The position numbers were made by a program, and so were the translations under genes. Of a DNA stretch of 64,000 nucleotides, positions 36,658-44,313 are shown piece by piece; the first letter of the stretch is position 1; each line of letters begins with the position of its first letter. Under the pieces are notes generated by a model. The model did no database searches. It saw only the letters and a program-made list of their open reading frames with translations, and was not told the origin of the DNA. This DNA is from Ancylomarina subtilis (GTDB lineage Bacteria > Bacteroidota > Bacteroidia > Bacteroidales > Marinifilaceae), in contig NZ_SHKN01000001.1 in assembly GCF_004217115.1 (NCBI RefSeq), positions 1,615,781 through 1,679,780 of the forward strand. Direction: 5' to 3'.

Positions 36658-37674
36658 ATGAAACGGTATCTTCTCGCATTACTAATTGTGTTTATTCATG
36701 CATTTCCGACAAAAAGTGAAAACCACAGAGACCCAAAGACAAAAGAGAATCATGAAAACAGAGTTGATTCTCTTCTTAAAATATTACACTCCAATGATGA
36801 TGGATATGTCATGGTGGCCGCACATAGAGCAAACTGGAGTCAGGCTCCTGAGAACACCATACAAGCCATTAAAAATGCGATGGCTGTTGGAGTGGATATT
36901 ATAGAAATTGATGTTAGAATGACCAAAGACCATCAATTTGTTATAATTCATGATAAAACTCTTGACAGAACAACAACCGGAACCGGTAAAGTCTCAAAAT
37001 GGACACTAGATTCATTAAAAACTCTATTCGTTACTGACCGAACAGGGAAAGCGACTTTAGAAAAAATACCAAGTCTTGAAGAAGCTTTGGTTCTTACCAA
37101 AGGTAAAGTTCTACTCAACCTGGATAAGTGCACAAAGCATCTCGAAAAAATAACAGAACTTCTGATAAAAACCCAAACGCTCAACCAGGTCATTATAAAG
37201 ACGAAAACAGATTTTTGGAGAACTCGACTGCATCACAAGTGCTCCCAAAATAAACTCATTTACATCCCAAAAATTGATAAGCATAAACGAAATCTGGAAT
37301 ATCAGGTTGAGAAATTCATTGAAAAACATGAACCGACCGCATTCGATATCCGATTAAGTCCAAAGGATTCTTCAATATTGCCGCTTATTAATAAAATGAA
37401 AAACAAATCATGTCGAATATGGGTAAGCACAACTCCAAACGAGAATATCAACTACAGAGGTGAGACAAAAAAACACATCGATTCAAACAAAAAATGGGAC
37501 TGGGCTTTGAATATGGGAGCTAATATCATCATCTCCGATGAACCCGGTTCACTCATAGACTACTTAAGATGTAAAGGATTTAGAAACAAAAAAGACGTCC
37601 AAAAACCTGGTAATAAGGTAGAGGATTCTAAAACTCTAAGTAGAAAAAACAAGTCGATTACACCCAAAATTTAA
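36658..37674 (+). CDS. Glycerophosphodiester phosphodiesterase family protein, exported
   Basis: A 338-residue GDPD-family (TIM-barrel) enzyme that would hydrolyse glycerophosphodiesters to glycerol-3-phosphate and an alcohol. A signal peptide (YLLALLIVFIHAFPTKS, residues 4-20) suggests periplasmic location. Active-site motifs are AAHRANWSQAPENT (His-Arg and the catalytic Glu), EIDVRMTKD and VIIHDKTLDRTTTGTG. The usual HRG is HRA here. The Lys/Asn-rich C-terminal tail after about residue 310 is not part of the fold. Its product could feed glpD, but the two genes are 35 kb apart. It lies 125 bp after the UspA-like gene. Confidence 0.88.
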   Translation: MKRYLLALLIVFIHAFPTKSENHRDPKTKENHENRVDSLLKILHSNDDGYVMVAAHRANWSQAPENTIQAIKNAMAVGVDIIEIDVRMTKDHQFVIIHDKTLDRTTTGTGKVSKWTLDSLKTLFVTDRTGKATLEKIPSLEEALVLTKGKVLLNLDKCTKHLEKITELLIKTQTLNQVIIKTKTDFWRTRLHHKCSQNKLIYIPKIDKHKRNLEYQVEKFIEKHEPTAFDIRLSPKDSSILPLINKMKNKSCRIWVSTTPNENINYRGETKKHIDSNKKWDWALNMGANIIISDEPGSLIDYLRCKGFRNKKDVQKPGNKVEDSKTLSRKNKSITPKI

Positions 37675-37761
37675 ATATGGACATTCCTGTTTTTAATTCA
37701 AAAAATACCTTTATTTTCGAATCGTAAATACAATTCAACCTACAATCAACTGTAAAAAGAC

Positions 37762-38958
37762 ATGGATTTATACAATTTTGTATTCCATACATGGTATGGT
37801 GGTTTATCTATCATGATCCTCTGCTCCGTTATCATTGCCAAATCGTGCGATGTGTTCGAAACAGCAACTGATTATTTGGGACGAAACATGAGTGAAGGTG
37901 TAAAAGGAGCGTCATTAAATGCAATTGGATCCTCTATTCCAGAACTTTTAACAACTGTATTTTTCCTTGCATTTGCATCGCATGCCAATTTAGCTCGAGA
38001 TTTAGCTGCCAGTATAGGTGGTAATACGGGGTCTGCTATTTTTAATAGTATAGCAATCCCCATGCTGGTTATTGGATCAGTATTGGCAACCGTACCTGGT
38101 GTTGTTGGGTTGAAAATAAGTAAAAAAGTAATACTGAGAGATGGCTTGTTTTTAATTGCAGCCGAGATTCTACTCATTATCTTGCTTTCCAGTCAATACA
38201 TTACACATTGGCATGGATGGGCATTTACCATATTCTACCTCATATATATTGGCTACACAATCCTGTCAATGAAAAAAGGGCAAAAGGCAGAACAACAAAG
38301 CGAATCATCTCAAGAAGAAGGCAAGTATCTAAAATATGTTTTAAAGGCAAAAACGGGCAGAAAAGGCAGAAGCTGGTTGCTACTTATCATGTCAACACTT
38401 GTTATTGCAGCAGCATGTGCAGGTTTGGTCGAAGGTTGCAAAGGCATTTCTGATGCACTTGGCATCAACCCCCTATTTGTTGCACTAATTTTAATTGCTG
38501 CAGCCAGCAGTGTCCCCGATACAATTATCTCCATCAGAGATGCCAAAAAAGGCAACTACGATGATTCTCTGTCAAATATTTTAGGCTCAAATATTTTTGA
38601 TATATCCATTAGCCTAGGCTTACCACTTGCCTTGTTCCTATTAATCACAGGACAAAGAATTGAATTCACAGAAGCAGGTGCAACTTTAGTCGATATTCGG
38701 GTAGTCCTCCTAATCGTCACTTTGATAACAATAGGAATTTTTTACTTCAGTCAAACATTGAAAAAACGTCATGTTTTTATATTAGGAATTCTCTACACTG
38801 TATTTATTCTATATGCGATTGGAGCAGCCGAGTATTATACAGGTAGCAAATCTTACCTTGCAGAAACTGCCGGCTCATTTATTAAATATTTAAGACAACC
38901 TGGAGGTCTGGGCGAATGGTTACAAGAAATTGCCAACTATTTCACATCTAACTGGTAA
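37762..38958 (+). CDS. Sodium/calcium exchanger family (CaCA) protein
   Basis: A 398-residue inner-membrane cation antiporter with about 10-11 membrane segments in two inverted halves. The alpha repeats are visible: first GSSIPELLTTVFFL with GGNTGSAIFNS, second AASSVPDTIISIRDAKKG with NILGSNIFDISISLG. These carry the acidic and polar residues that bind the cations in this family. A cytoplasmic loop (about residues 174-205) separates the halves. It probably exports Ca2+ in exchange for Na+ or H+; the exact ions are not readable. It lies 87 bp after the GDPD gene. Confidence 0.9.
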   Translation: MDLYNFVFHTWYGGLSIMILCSVIIAKSCDVFETATDYLGRNMSEGVKGASLNAIGSSIPELLTTVFFLAFASHANLARDLAASIGGNTGSAIFNSIAIPMLVIGSVLATVPGVVGLKISKKVILRDGLFLIAAEILLIILLSSQYITHWHGWAFTIFYLIYIGYTILSMKKGQKAEQQSESSQEEGKYLKYVLKAKTGRKGRSWLLLIMSTLVIAAACAGLVEGCKGISDALGINPLFVALILIAAASSVPDTIISIRDAKKGNYDDSLSNILGSNIFDISISLGLPLALFLLITGQRIEFTEAGATLVDIRVVLLIVTLITIGIFYFSQTLKKRHVFILGILYTVFILYAIGAAEYYTGSKSYLAETAGSFIKYLRQPGGLGEWLQEIANYFTSNW

Positions 38959-39025
38959 AACATTTTGTATTTTTTGATTATCAATTTAACTTTAAAACAC
39001 ATTAGCCACCATAATTCTTAATATC

Positions 39026-39670
39026 ATGTTCAGCTCTTTCGAGATTATCTACAAATTCTCTTTACAACTCCTTCTGAGTTTTTGGATTCTAATGTGGTCG
39101 ATGTGTTCGTGGTACGGTATAGAATTACTAATGGGAGCAAATATATGGCAGATTCCAGCTTCAATTGTTGGAACACTTATAGCCGTAATATCAGGCATCT
39201 ATTTCTACACCATACTTTCCATCCCATACAAACTTTCCCGAAAATTTGATAAAATAAAAGATAAGGTCGCCCTTGAAGAATACACAAGTTGCGATGATTT
39301 CCAGAAAGAGGTTGCCAATTTTATTATTGATTTCTTTAATTACCCAGGAGCAAATGTCATTGGGGGAAATTTTCATTTCAATAATTGCAAAAGTTATATT
39401 CGGAACTCAGGAGAAGACATAAAAAAATTCAGATCGGATACAATTACAAAATTTAAACTTAAATCCGGGAAAAGTGCTGTTTATGTACCCATAAAAATAG
39501 CAAACCACAATTTGGGTGACATGCTACTTATCATGGAAGGCCAAACTCTTCCCCTTTTTAAGGGTATGATTGCCGACTTCGAAAATTATTTCCTGGACGA
39601 TCAACTCTATCATGTCTTGAATTCTGTATCCAGAAACGGTAATAAGAACAAAAAAAACAAAGGAGCTTAA
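39026..39670 (+). CDS. Unknown two-helix membrane protein
   Basis: A 214-residue protein that I do not recognise. Two membrane helices lie near the N-terminus (about residues 9-30 and 42-66), followed by a soluble domain with DFQKEVANFIIDFFNYPGANVIGG, GKSAVYVPIKIANHNLGD and MIADFENYFLDD. The tail is Asn/Lys-rich. It lies 67 bp after the exchanger on the same strand and may be co-transcribed with it. No function is assigned. Confidence 0.75.
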   Translation: MFSSFEIIYKFSLQLLLSFWILMWSMCSWYGIELLMGANIWQIPASIVGTLIAVISGIYFYTILSIPYKLSRKFDKIKDKVALEEYTSCDDFQKEVANFIIDFFNYPGANVIGGNFHFNNCKSYIRNSGEDIKKFRSDTITKFKLKSGKSAVYVPIKIANHNLGDMLLIMEGQTLPLFKGMIADFENYFLDDQLYHVLNSVSRNGNKNKKNKGA

Positions 39671-39919
39671 AATCTTTTGCCCGAAAAGTCAGCCTTTCAC
39701 AGCTGGAAATTAGTCGCTTAAGTTTAACGCTTGTTTTTTCATCATAATTAATCCCCAGTTTCGCTTTCTTTATTGACTTTTTTTACCTACTTTCAAAGTA
39801 GAAAGATTAATCAAAATGGCTATTACAAGCCAAGTGTACACATTTATCACCGATCGGTTATTATTTAACGAAATATTAACTCATGCTCTTTCGAGCAATA
39901 AAATATAGGAGGAACTGTG

Positions 39920-40207
39920 ATGAATATGAAGATGCAATCCGTAGGTTTTAAAGCAGATAAGAAACTTGAAGCTTTCATCAATCAGAAGTTGAGCAAACTA
40001 AATAAATTTGATAATAACATTTGTGACTATAACGTCATTTTAAATATCGAAAATTCAGATCCTAAAGCCAATAAAGTTGTCGAAGTAAAGGTAAATGTAC
40101 CTGGAAATGAACTTTTCGCAAGAAAACAATCTAATTCTTTTGAGGCGGCAGCAGAGCTTGTTGCTGATGCATTAAGAATTCAGATCTTAAAAAATAAAGA
40201 GAAATAA
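39920..40207 (+). CDS. Short ribosome hibernation-promoting factor (HPF/RaiA family), copy 2
   Basis: A 95-residue HPF/YfiA-type protein paralogous to the copy at 23735. The aligned starts MNMKMQSVGFKAD and MKVNIQAVGFNAD, the central KVVEVKVNVPGNELFARKQS and the final basic helix LRIQILKNKEK show the same fold. A strong Shine-Dalgarno (AGGAGG) lies 7 nt before the ATG at 39920; the GTG just upstream is less well placed. It ends in a strong bidirectional terminator. It stands alone after a 249-bp gap, unlike copy 1 in the translation operon, so the two may answer to different conditions. Confidence 0.92.
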   Translation: MNMKMQSVGFKADKKLEAFINQKLSKLNKFDNNICDYNVILNIENSDPKANKVVEVKVNVPGNELFARKQSNSFEAAAELVADALRIQILKNKEK

Positions 40208-40223
40208 TATCTCTACTTTAAAT

Positions 40224-40260
40224 AAGAAAGCCCTGATACATTTTGTATCAGGGCTTTCTT
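40224..40260. terminator. Strong bidirectional terminator (hpf copy 2 / CDGSH gene)
   Basis: A perfect 17-bp stem, AAGAAAGCCCTGATACA and its complement, with a 3-nt loop and T- and A-runs at the outer ends, lies between two convergent genes. Confidence 0.9.
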
Positions 40261-40261
40261 T

Positions 40262-40699
40262 TTAATCTTCAAAACCAATTTTGTCATGAGTGCCATCACA
40301 AAAAGGTTTGTTGGATGATCCCCCACATCGACAAAAGTATGTGTCTCCCATTTTCACACCTCTTTTCCCATTCACATCAACTAATGTTATGGTGCCTTCA
40401 ACTAACAAAGGGCCTTTACTCAAAACCTGAACTTTTAATCCGGATTCAAGAGCCATAACTTCATCTTTGTTTTCTTCTTTTGGCATATTCACATAAAAAG
40501 ACAATGCTTTGGTTGGACACTTTTGCACTTGTTGCATAATTTCCTCATTGGTTGCCGCATTCATTTTCACCCAAGGCTGAGATCCTGGCTGAAACACTCC
40601 AGGTAAACCTTTTGAACATACTTCAGAGTGAATGCATAAATCAGTACGATAAACCACTGTAATTTCACCATTACTATACTCTTTTTTAGACTCTTTCAT
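40262..40699 (-). CDS. Fused divergent [4Fe-4S] (Fer4_19) and CDGSH iron-sulfur protein
   Basis: A 145-residue protein with two iron-sulfur modules. The N-terminal part resembles the divergent mono-cluster Fer4_19 domain (ITVVYRTDLCIHSEVCSKGLP, QVQKCPTKALSF). The C-terminal part is a CDGSH domain with TYFCRCGGSSNKPFCDGTHDK, holding the three Cys and one His that bind a [2Fe-2S] cluster. The start at 40699 (MKESKKEYSNG) is preferred over an upstream codon in frame. It is probably a small electron-transfer or redox-sensing protein; the partner is unknown. It is monocistronic. Confidence 0.85.
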   Translation of the reverse strand: MKESKKEYSNGEITVVYRTDLCIHSEVCSKGLPGVFQPGSQPWVKMNAATNEEIMQQVQKCPTKALSFYVNMPKEENKDEVMALESGLKVQVLSKGPLLVEGTITLVDVNGKRGVKMGDTYFCRCGGSSNKPFCDGTHDKIGFED

Positions 40700-40894
40700 A
40701 TTCGCAATTTTTAATAACAAATCTGTTTAAATCCTTAAATCATAATTTAACACTTTAAATTGAAAAATGCCACATTCTTTTTTTTCAAAAAAATATCAAA
40801 CCTCTTCTTCAAACTAAAAAGCTCATTCTTAAAACACTAGGAAAATCAATACTTACAGAACGTAAAAAACTTAATCTTTCTTTCTGAAAAGCAC

Positions 40895-40924
40895 TTGCAG
40901 GTACCAAAAATTGTTCTACTTTTG
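40895..40924 (+). promoter_or_regulatory. Promoter of tRNA-Trp copy 2
   Basis: A TTG -33 element is followed after exactly 19 nt by TACTTTTG, a full match to TAnnTTTG. It predicts a start about 28 nt before the tRNA, so this copy is an independent transcription unit. Confidence 0.7.
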
Positions 40925-40958
40925 TCAGCGAACAATGAGGTTAGAGCCTCAATTACAA

Positions 40959-41031
40959 ACGGGCGTAGCTCAGTTGGTAGAGCACTGGTCTCCAAAACCA
41001 GGTGTCGGGAGTTCGAGTCTCTCCGCCCGTG
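40959..41031 (+). tRNA. tRNA-Trp (CCA), copy 2
   Basis: A 73-nt cloverleaf identical to copy 1 (21890-21962) except for one acceptor base pair: position 6/67 is C-G here (ACGGGCG/CGCCCGT) and T-A in copy 1. The anticodon arm CTGGT-CTCCAAA-ACCAG gives CCA. It has its own promoter and a strong terminator, so it is expected to be expressed alone. Confidence 0.97.
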
Positions 41032-41034
41032 CTA

Positions 41035-41071
41035 AAAAAAAAGCTTCCAAATTAATTTGGAAGCTTTTTTT
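41035..41071. terminator. Terminator of tRNA-Trp copy 2 (bidirectional with COG2509 gene)
   Basis: A near-continuous palindrome with stem AAGCTTCCAAATT pairing with AATTTGGAAGCTT, flanked by an A-run on one side and a T-run on the other. It sits between convergent genes. Confidence 0.88.
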
Positions 41072-41096
41072 ATGAACAAAACTAAAACTTGAAAAT

Positions 41097-42659
41097 TTAT
41101 TCAAGCTTCATATTATAAAAGGCTTCAGCACATCGTTCACCATCCATTGCTGCAGACACAATTCCACCTGCATAACCTGCTCCTTCACCACATGGGAATA
41201 AACCCGAAACACGAACATGCTGTAAGGTTTTATTATCACGAGGAATTCTTACCGGAGACGACGTTCTGGACTCTACTCCAAGAATCACGGCATCGTTGGT
41301 TAAAAAGCCTTTTGATTTCTCACCAAACTTCTTAAAACCTTTCTGTAGACGAGATCCTATATGCTTGGGCAACCATTCATGCATTGCTGAGCTTTTCAAT
41401 CCCGGTTGGTAAGATGAAATGGGTAGATCTGAACTGGATACGCCTTTTACAAAATCAAGCATCCTTTGTGCTGGAGCAGTCAGGTCCGATCCGCCTTTTT
41501 CAAAAGCCAATTTCTCTAAATCTTCTTGAAATTTAAGCCCTGCTAAAGCGCCGTACTCTTTAAAATCATCTAAATCTTCCTCCAATATCTCAACCGCCAT
41601 ACCAGAATTAGCAAAAGCCGTATTTCGTCTCGAAGAAGACATCCCATTCACAACCTGTTGTTGATCTCCTGTTGCTGCGGGTACAATTACACCTCCGGGA
41701 CACATGCAAAAAGAATACACCCCTCGTCCATCAACCTGCTGTACAAAACTGTAACTCGCCGCTGGTAAATATTCTCCTCGTCCTTCCGGATTATGGTATT
41801 GAATCTGATCAATCAATTTCTGAGAATGCTCGATACGAACTCCCATTGCAAAAGATTTTGCTTCTACCTCAATCTTTTGAGAATCGAGTAAATAATAGAT
41901 ATCTCTGGCCGAATGCCCGGTTGCCAATATCACAGCCTCAGCATTTATTTCTTCACCAGACTCAATCCGAACACCTGAAATCTTATCATTCTTAACAAGC
42001 AAATGATTGACTTTTGTTGAAAATCGTACTTCACCACCAGAATTGATAATCGTTTCTCTAATTCTAACAATCACCTTCGGTAACACATCCGTCCCGATAT
42101 GGGGATGTGCATCAATCAAAATATCTTCCTGAGCACCATGGAAATGCAACACCTCAAGAATTTTCTTCAAATTTCCACGCTTTTTTGAACGGGTGTAGAG
42201 CTTACCATCAGAGAATGTTCCTGCTCCCCCTTCTCCAAAACTATAGTTTGAGTCGGGATTAATAAGCCTGTTCTTATGAATTGCAGCCAAGTCCTTTTTT
42301 CGGTCTTCAACGCTTTTCCCGCGCTCTAACACAATCGGACAATAACCTAATTCGATCAACCTAAGAGCTGCAAATAAACCAGCAGGTCCTGCTCCCACAA
42401 CAATCACTTTCTTCTTATCTGACACATTCTGATAGGTAAAGTCAGATAGTTTTATATCAGGAAAGGTTTCGTCATATGCGACACGAAAACGCATATTCAT
42501 TTTAATATTTCGCTGACGAGCATCTATTGAACGACGCAATATTTGAATGCCGGTTATCCTGTCGCTGTTAACCTTTAGATATTTAGCTACTAGAGGTTTG
42601 TAATAACGTTCATCAGAAGCATCACGTGGACTTAAAACCAAATTAATTTCGGTAAGCAT
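41097..42659 (-). CDS. Uncharacterised FAD-dependent dehydrogenase (COG2509 type)
   Basis: A 520-residue flavoprotein. After about 90 residues comes a dinucleotide-binding motif VIVVGAGPAGLFAALRLIELG, then the family stretch NPDSNYSFGEGGAGTFSDGKLYTR and a second glycine-rich region (AVILATGHSARDIYYLL). The C-terminal motif LFPCGEGAGYAGGIVSAAMDG closes the FAD site. The N-terminal domain (LVLSPRDASDERYYKPLVAKYL) is typical of this COG. Its substrate is unknown. It lies 24 bp after porT and is probably the third gene of a ubiE-porT operon. Confidence 0.88.
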   Translation of the reverse strand: MLTEINLVLSPRDASDERYYKPLVAKYLKVNSDRITGIQILRRSIDARQRNIKMNMRFRVAYDETFPDIKLSDFTYQNVSDKKKVIVVGAGPAGLFAALRLIELGYCPIVLERGKSVEDRKKDLAAIHKNRLINPDSNYSFGEGGAGTFSDGKLYTRSKKRGNLKKILEVLHFHGAQEDILIDAHPHIGTDVLPKVIVRIRETIINSGGEVRFSTKVNHLLVKNDKISGVRIESGEEINAEAVILATGHSARDIYYLLDSQKIEVEAKSFAMGVRIEHSQKLIDQIQYHNPEGRGEYLPAASYSFVQQVDGRGVYSFCMCPGGVIVPAATGDQQQVVNGMSSSRRNTAFANSGMAVEILEEDLDDFKEYGALAGLKFQEDLEKLAFEKGGSDLTAPAQRMLDFVKGVSSSDLPISSYQPGLKSSAMHEWLPKHIGSRLQKGFKKFGEKSKGFLTNDAVILGVESRTSSPVRIPRDNKTLQHVRVSGLFPCGEGAGYAGGIVSAAMDGERCAEAFYNMKLE

Positions 42660-42683
42660 AATGATATGTAAAAAAGGTAAGAT

Positions 42684-43403
42684 TTATTCAAAATGAAATG
42701 AAAGTGTCACCACCTTCGAACTCATCCTGTTAATAGAATAAGTGTAAAAGTCTGCATCAGGATTTTCTGAATCAAGTTTATGATTGAGAATATCCTGCAA
42801 ACCAAGAGAGAATTTTAATTCAGTCGCAAATTTAAAATATGGCAGATAAAAGTCAATCCCCGCTCCCAATTCCAAACAAAAGAAATTTGGTTTTAAACTA
42901 ACCATAACATTCTTTTCAGGGTCTAGATGACCGGGAGCCTGAACATCCATTTTGTAACTAAAGCCACCAACCAAATAAGGCCGGTAGTTATCCAGACGCT
43001 TTGCTCTATACTTCAATAATAATGGCAGATTTATAACAACGCTTTCCAAAATATTCTCATTAGCTGGCGTTTCCAAATCATCATCATCTGAATATAAAAT
43101 TGTACGTTGTCCAAATTCCAATCCGGGTTGAAAACGTAAAGAAAAATTCTCGTGTAGTTTCAGGTCAGAAATAATTCCCACAGAGAAACCTGGAGAAAAA
43201 GTCACTTGCTCAGCTCTGACATTATCTTTGGCTGAATTCCTAATGGCATAATCCATGGCATTCAGGCCCAAAGTAAAGCCAAAATGTAAACGCTTCTGAT
43301 CGACTCTTTGATTATTTAAAATTCGACCAGGACGATAATTTCCTTGTGAATAGATATAACCAGACGATAATAGGAGCAATAATATAACAAGTACTTTCTT
43401 CAA
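42684..43403 (-). CDS. porT: PorT-like outer membrane beta-barrel protein (type IX secretion)
   Basis: A 239-residue exported beta-barrel protein. A signal peptide (VLVILLLLLSSGYIYSQ, residues 4-20) precedes amphipathic strands such as LHFGFTLGLNAMDYAI, FSPGFSVGIISDLKLHENFSL, SFRYKMDV-like segments and the terminal SSKVVTLSFHFE ending in an aromatic residue. PorT is needed for type IX secretion and gliding in several Bacteroidota and is often next to ubiE, as here. No other type IX genes are in the window, so the call rests on sequence feel and neighbourhood. A generic outer-membrane barrel is the alternative. Confidence 0.75.
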   Translation of the reverse strand: MKKVLVILLLLLSSGYIYSQGNYRPGRILNNQRVDQKRLHFGFTLGLNAMDYAIRNSAKDNVRAEQVTFSPGFSVGIISDLKLHENFSLRFQPGLEFGQRTILYSDDDDLETPANENILESVVINLPLLLKYRAKRLDNYRPYLVGGFSYKMDVQAPGHLDPEKNVMVSLKPNFFCLELGAGIDFYLPYFKFATELKFSLGLQDILNHKLDSENPDADFYTYSINRMSSKVVTLSFHFE

Positions 43404-43454
43404 ACTAAAATATGTTGTTTCAATAAATAACCCAATTATCTTAATATTATTGTT

Positions 43455-44174
43455 CTATTTGGTTCCAATATAAATCGAAGCAATCCCGAAACTTAATCTT
43501 TGCTCTTTAACCGTATCAAACCCACATGATTTGCAAATCTGTAAAAATTTCTCTCCGTCAGGAAAGCTTTCAACTGATTCAGGCAAATAAGTATAGGCAG
43601 ATACATCTTTTGAGACAATTCGTCCCCAGAAAGGCAGAATTTTAAAGAAATAAAAATTATAGATTTGCTTAACAGGGAACTTGCGAGGTTTTGAGAATTC
43701 TAACACGACCAGCTTCCCTCCTTTATCAAGGACACGGTACATTTCACTAATCCCTTTTTCAAGATTCTCGAAATTTCGAACACCAAAAGCGACTGTAATC
43801 GCATCAAATGAATTATCGCCAAATTGTATATTTTCAGAATCACCTTCGAAAAGTGATATTTTATCTTGCAGGCCTTTTTTAATAATTTTCTCACGCCCAA
43901 CAGCCAACATCTCCGTAGAAATATCAATACCTACAACAGAATCCGGATTTAACTTTAAAGCTGCAATAGCAAAATCACCCGTACCGGTTGCAATATCCAG
44001 CATGCGTTTGGGTTGATGCGATCGAAGTAATTTAATGGCTTTTTTACGCCACAATTTATCGATTCCCAGGGAAAGAAAATGATTCAAAAAATCATACTTC
44101 CTTGCAATATTGTTAAACATTAAGGCAACCTGAGCCTTCTTCCCTTTATCTAAATCTTTATATGGATTGACCAC
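43455..44174 (-). CDS. ubiE: Demethylmenaquinone methyltransferase (UbiE/MenG)
   Basis: Methylates demethylmenaquinone to menaquinone using S-adenosylmethionine. Motifs are KYDFLNHFLSLGIDKLWR near the N-terminus, the SAM motif MLDIATGTGDFAIAAL, GIDISTEML, and the signature FGVRNFENLEKGISEMYRVL followed by VLEFSKPRKFPVKQIYNFYF. I start it at the GTG at 44174 (VNPYKDLDKGKK; 239 residues). The frame upstream has only a TTG, and homologues begin near this VNPY stretch. Menaquinone is the expected quinone of this group. It starts the ubiE-porT-COG2509 run. Confidence 0.92.
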   Translation of the reverse strand: MVNPYKDLDKGKKAQVALMFNNIARKYDFLNHFLSLGIDKLWRKKAIKLLRSHQPKRMLDIATGTGDFAIAALKLNPDSVVGIDISTEMLAVGREKIIKKGLQDKISLFEGDSENIQFGDNSFDAITVAFGVRNFENLEKGISEMYRVLDKGGKLVVLEFSKPRKFPVKQIYNFYFFKILPFWGRIVSKDVSAYTYLPESVESFPDGEKFLQICKSCGFDTVKEQRLSFGIASIYIGTK

Positions 44175-44250
44175 TAAAATATATTTTCTGATGATTAATA
44201 AATCTGATAGTTGAGATTCTCTCAACAAACTAAAATTGAGAAACCAGACG

Positions 44251-44258
44251 CAAATATA
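44251..44258 (-). promoter_or_regulatory. Candidate -7 element for ubiE
   Basis: On the minus strand this reads TATATTTG (TAnnTTTG consensus) with a following G-C, about 77 nt before the chosen GTG start. A -33 TTTG at the right spacing is not clear. Confidence 0.45.
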
Positions 44259-44313
44259 TTAATTGTCAAGATAAGCCGATTACAAAACCGACTTTTATTT
44301 ACACGAATCCGAT

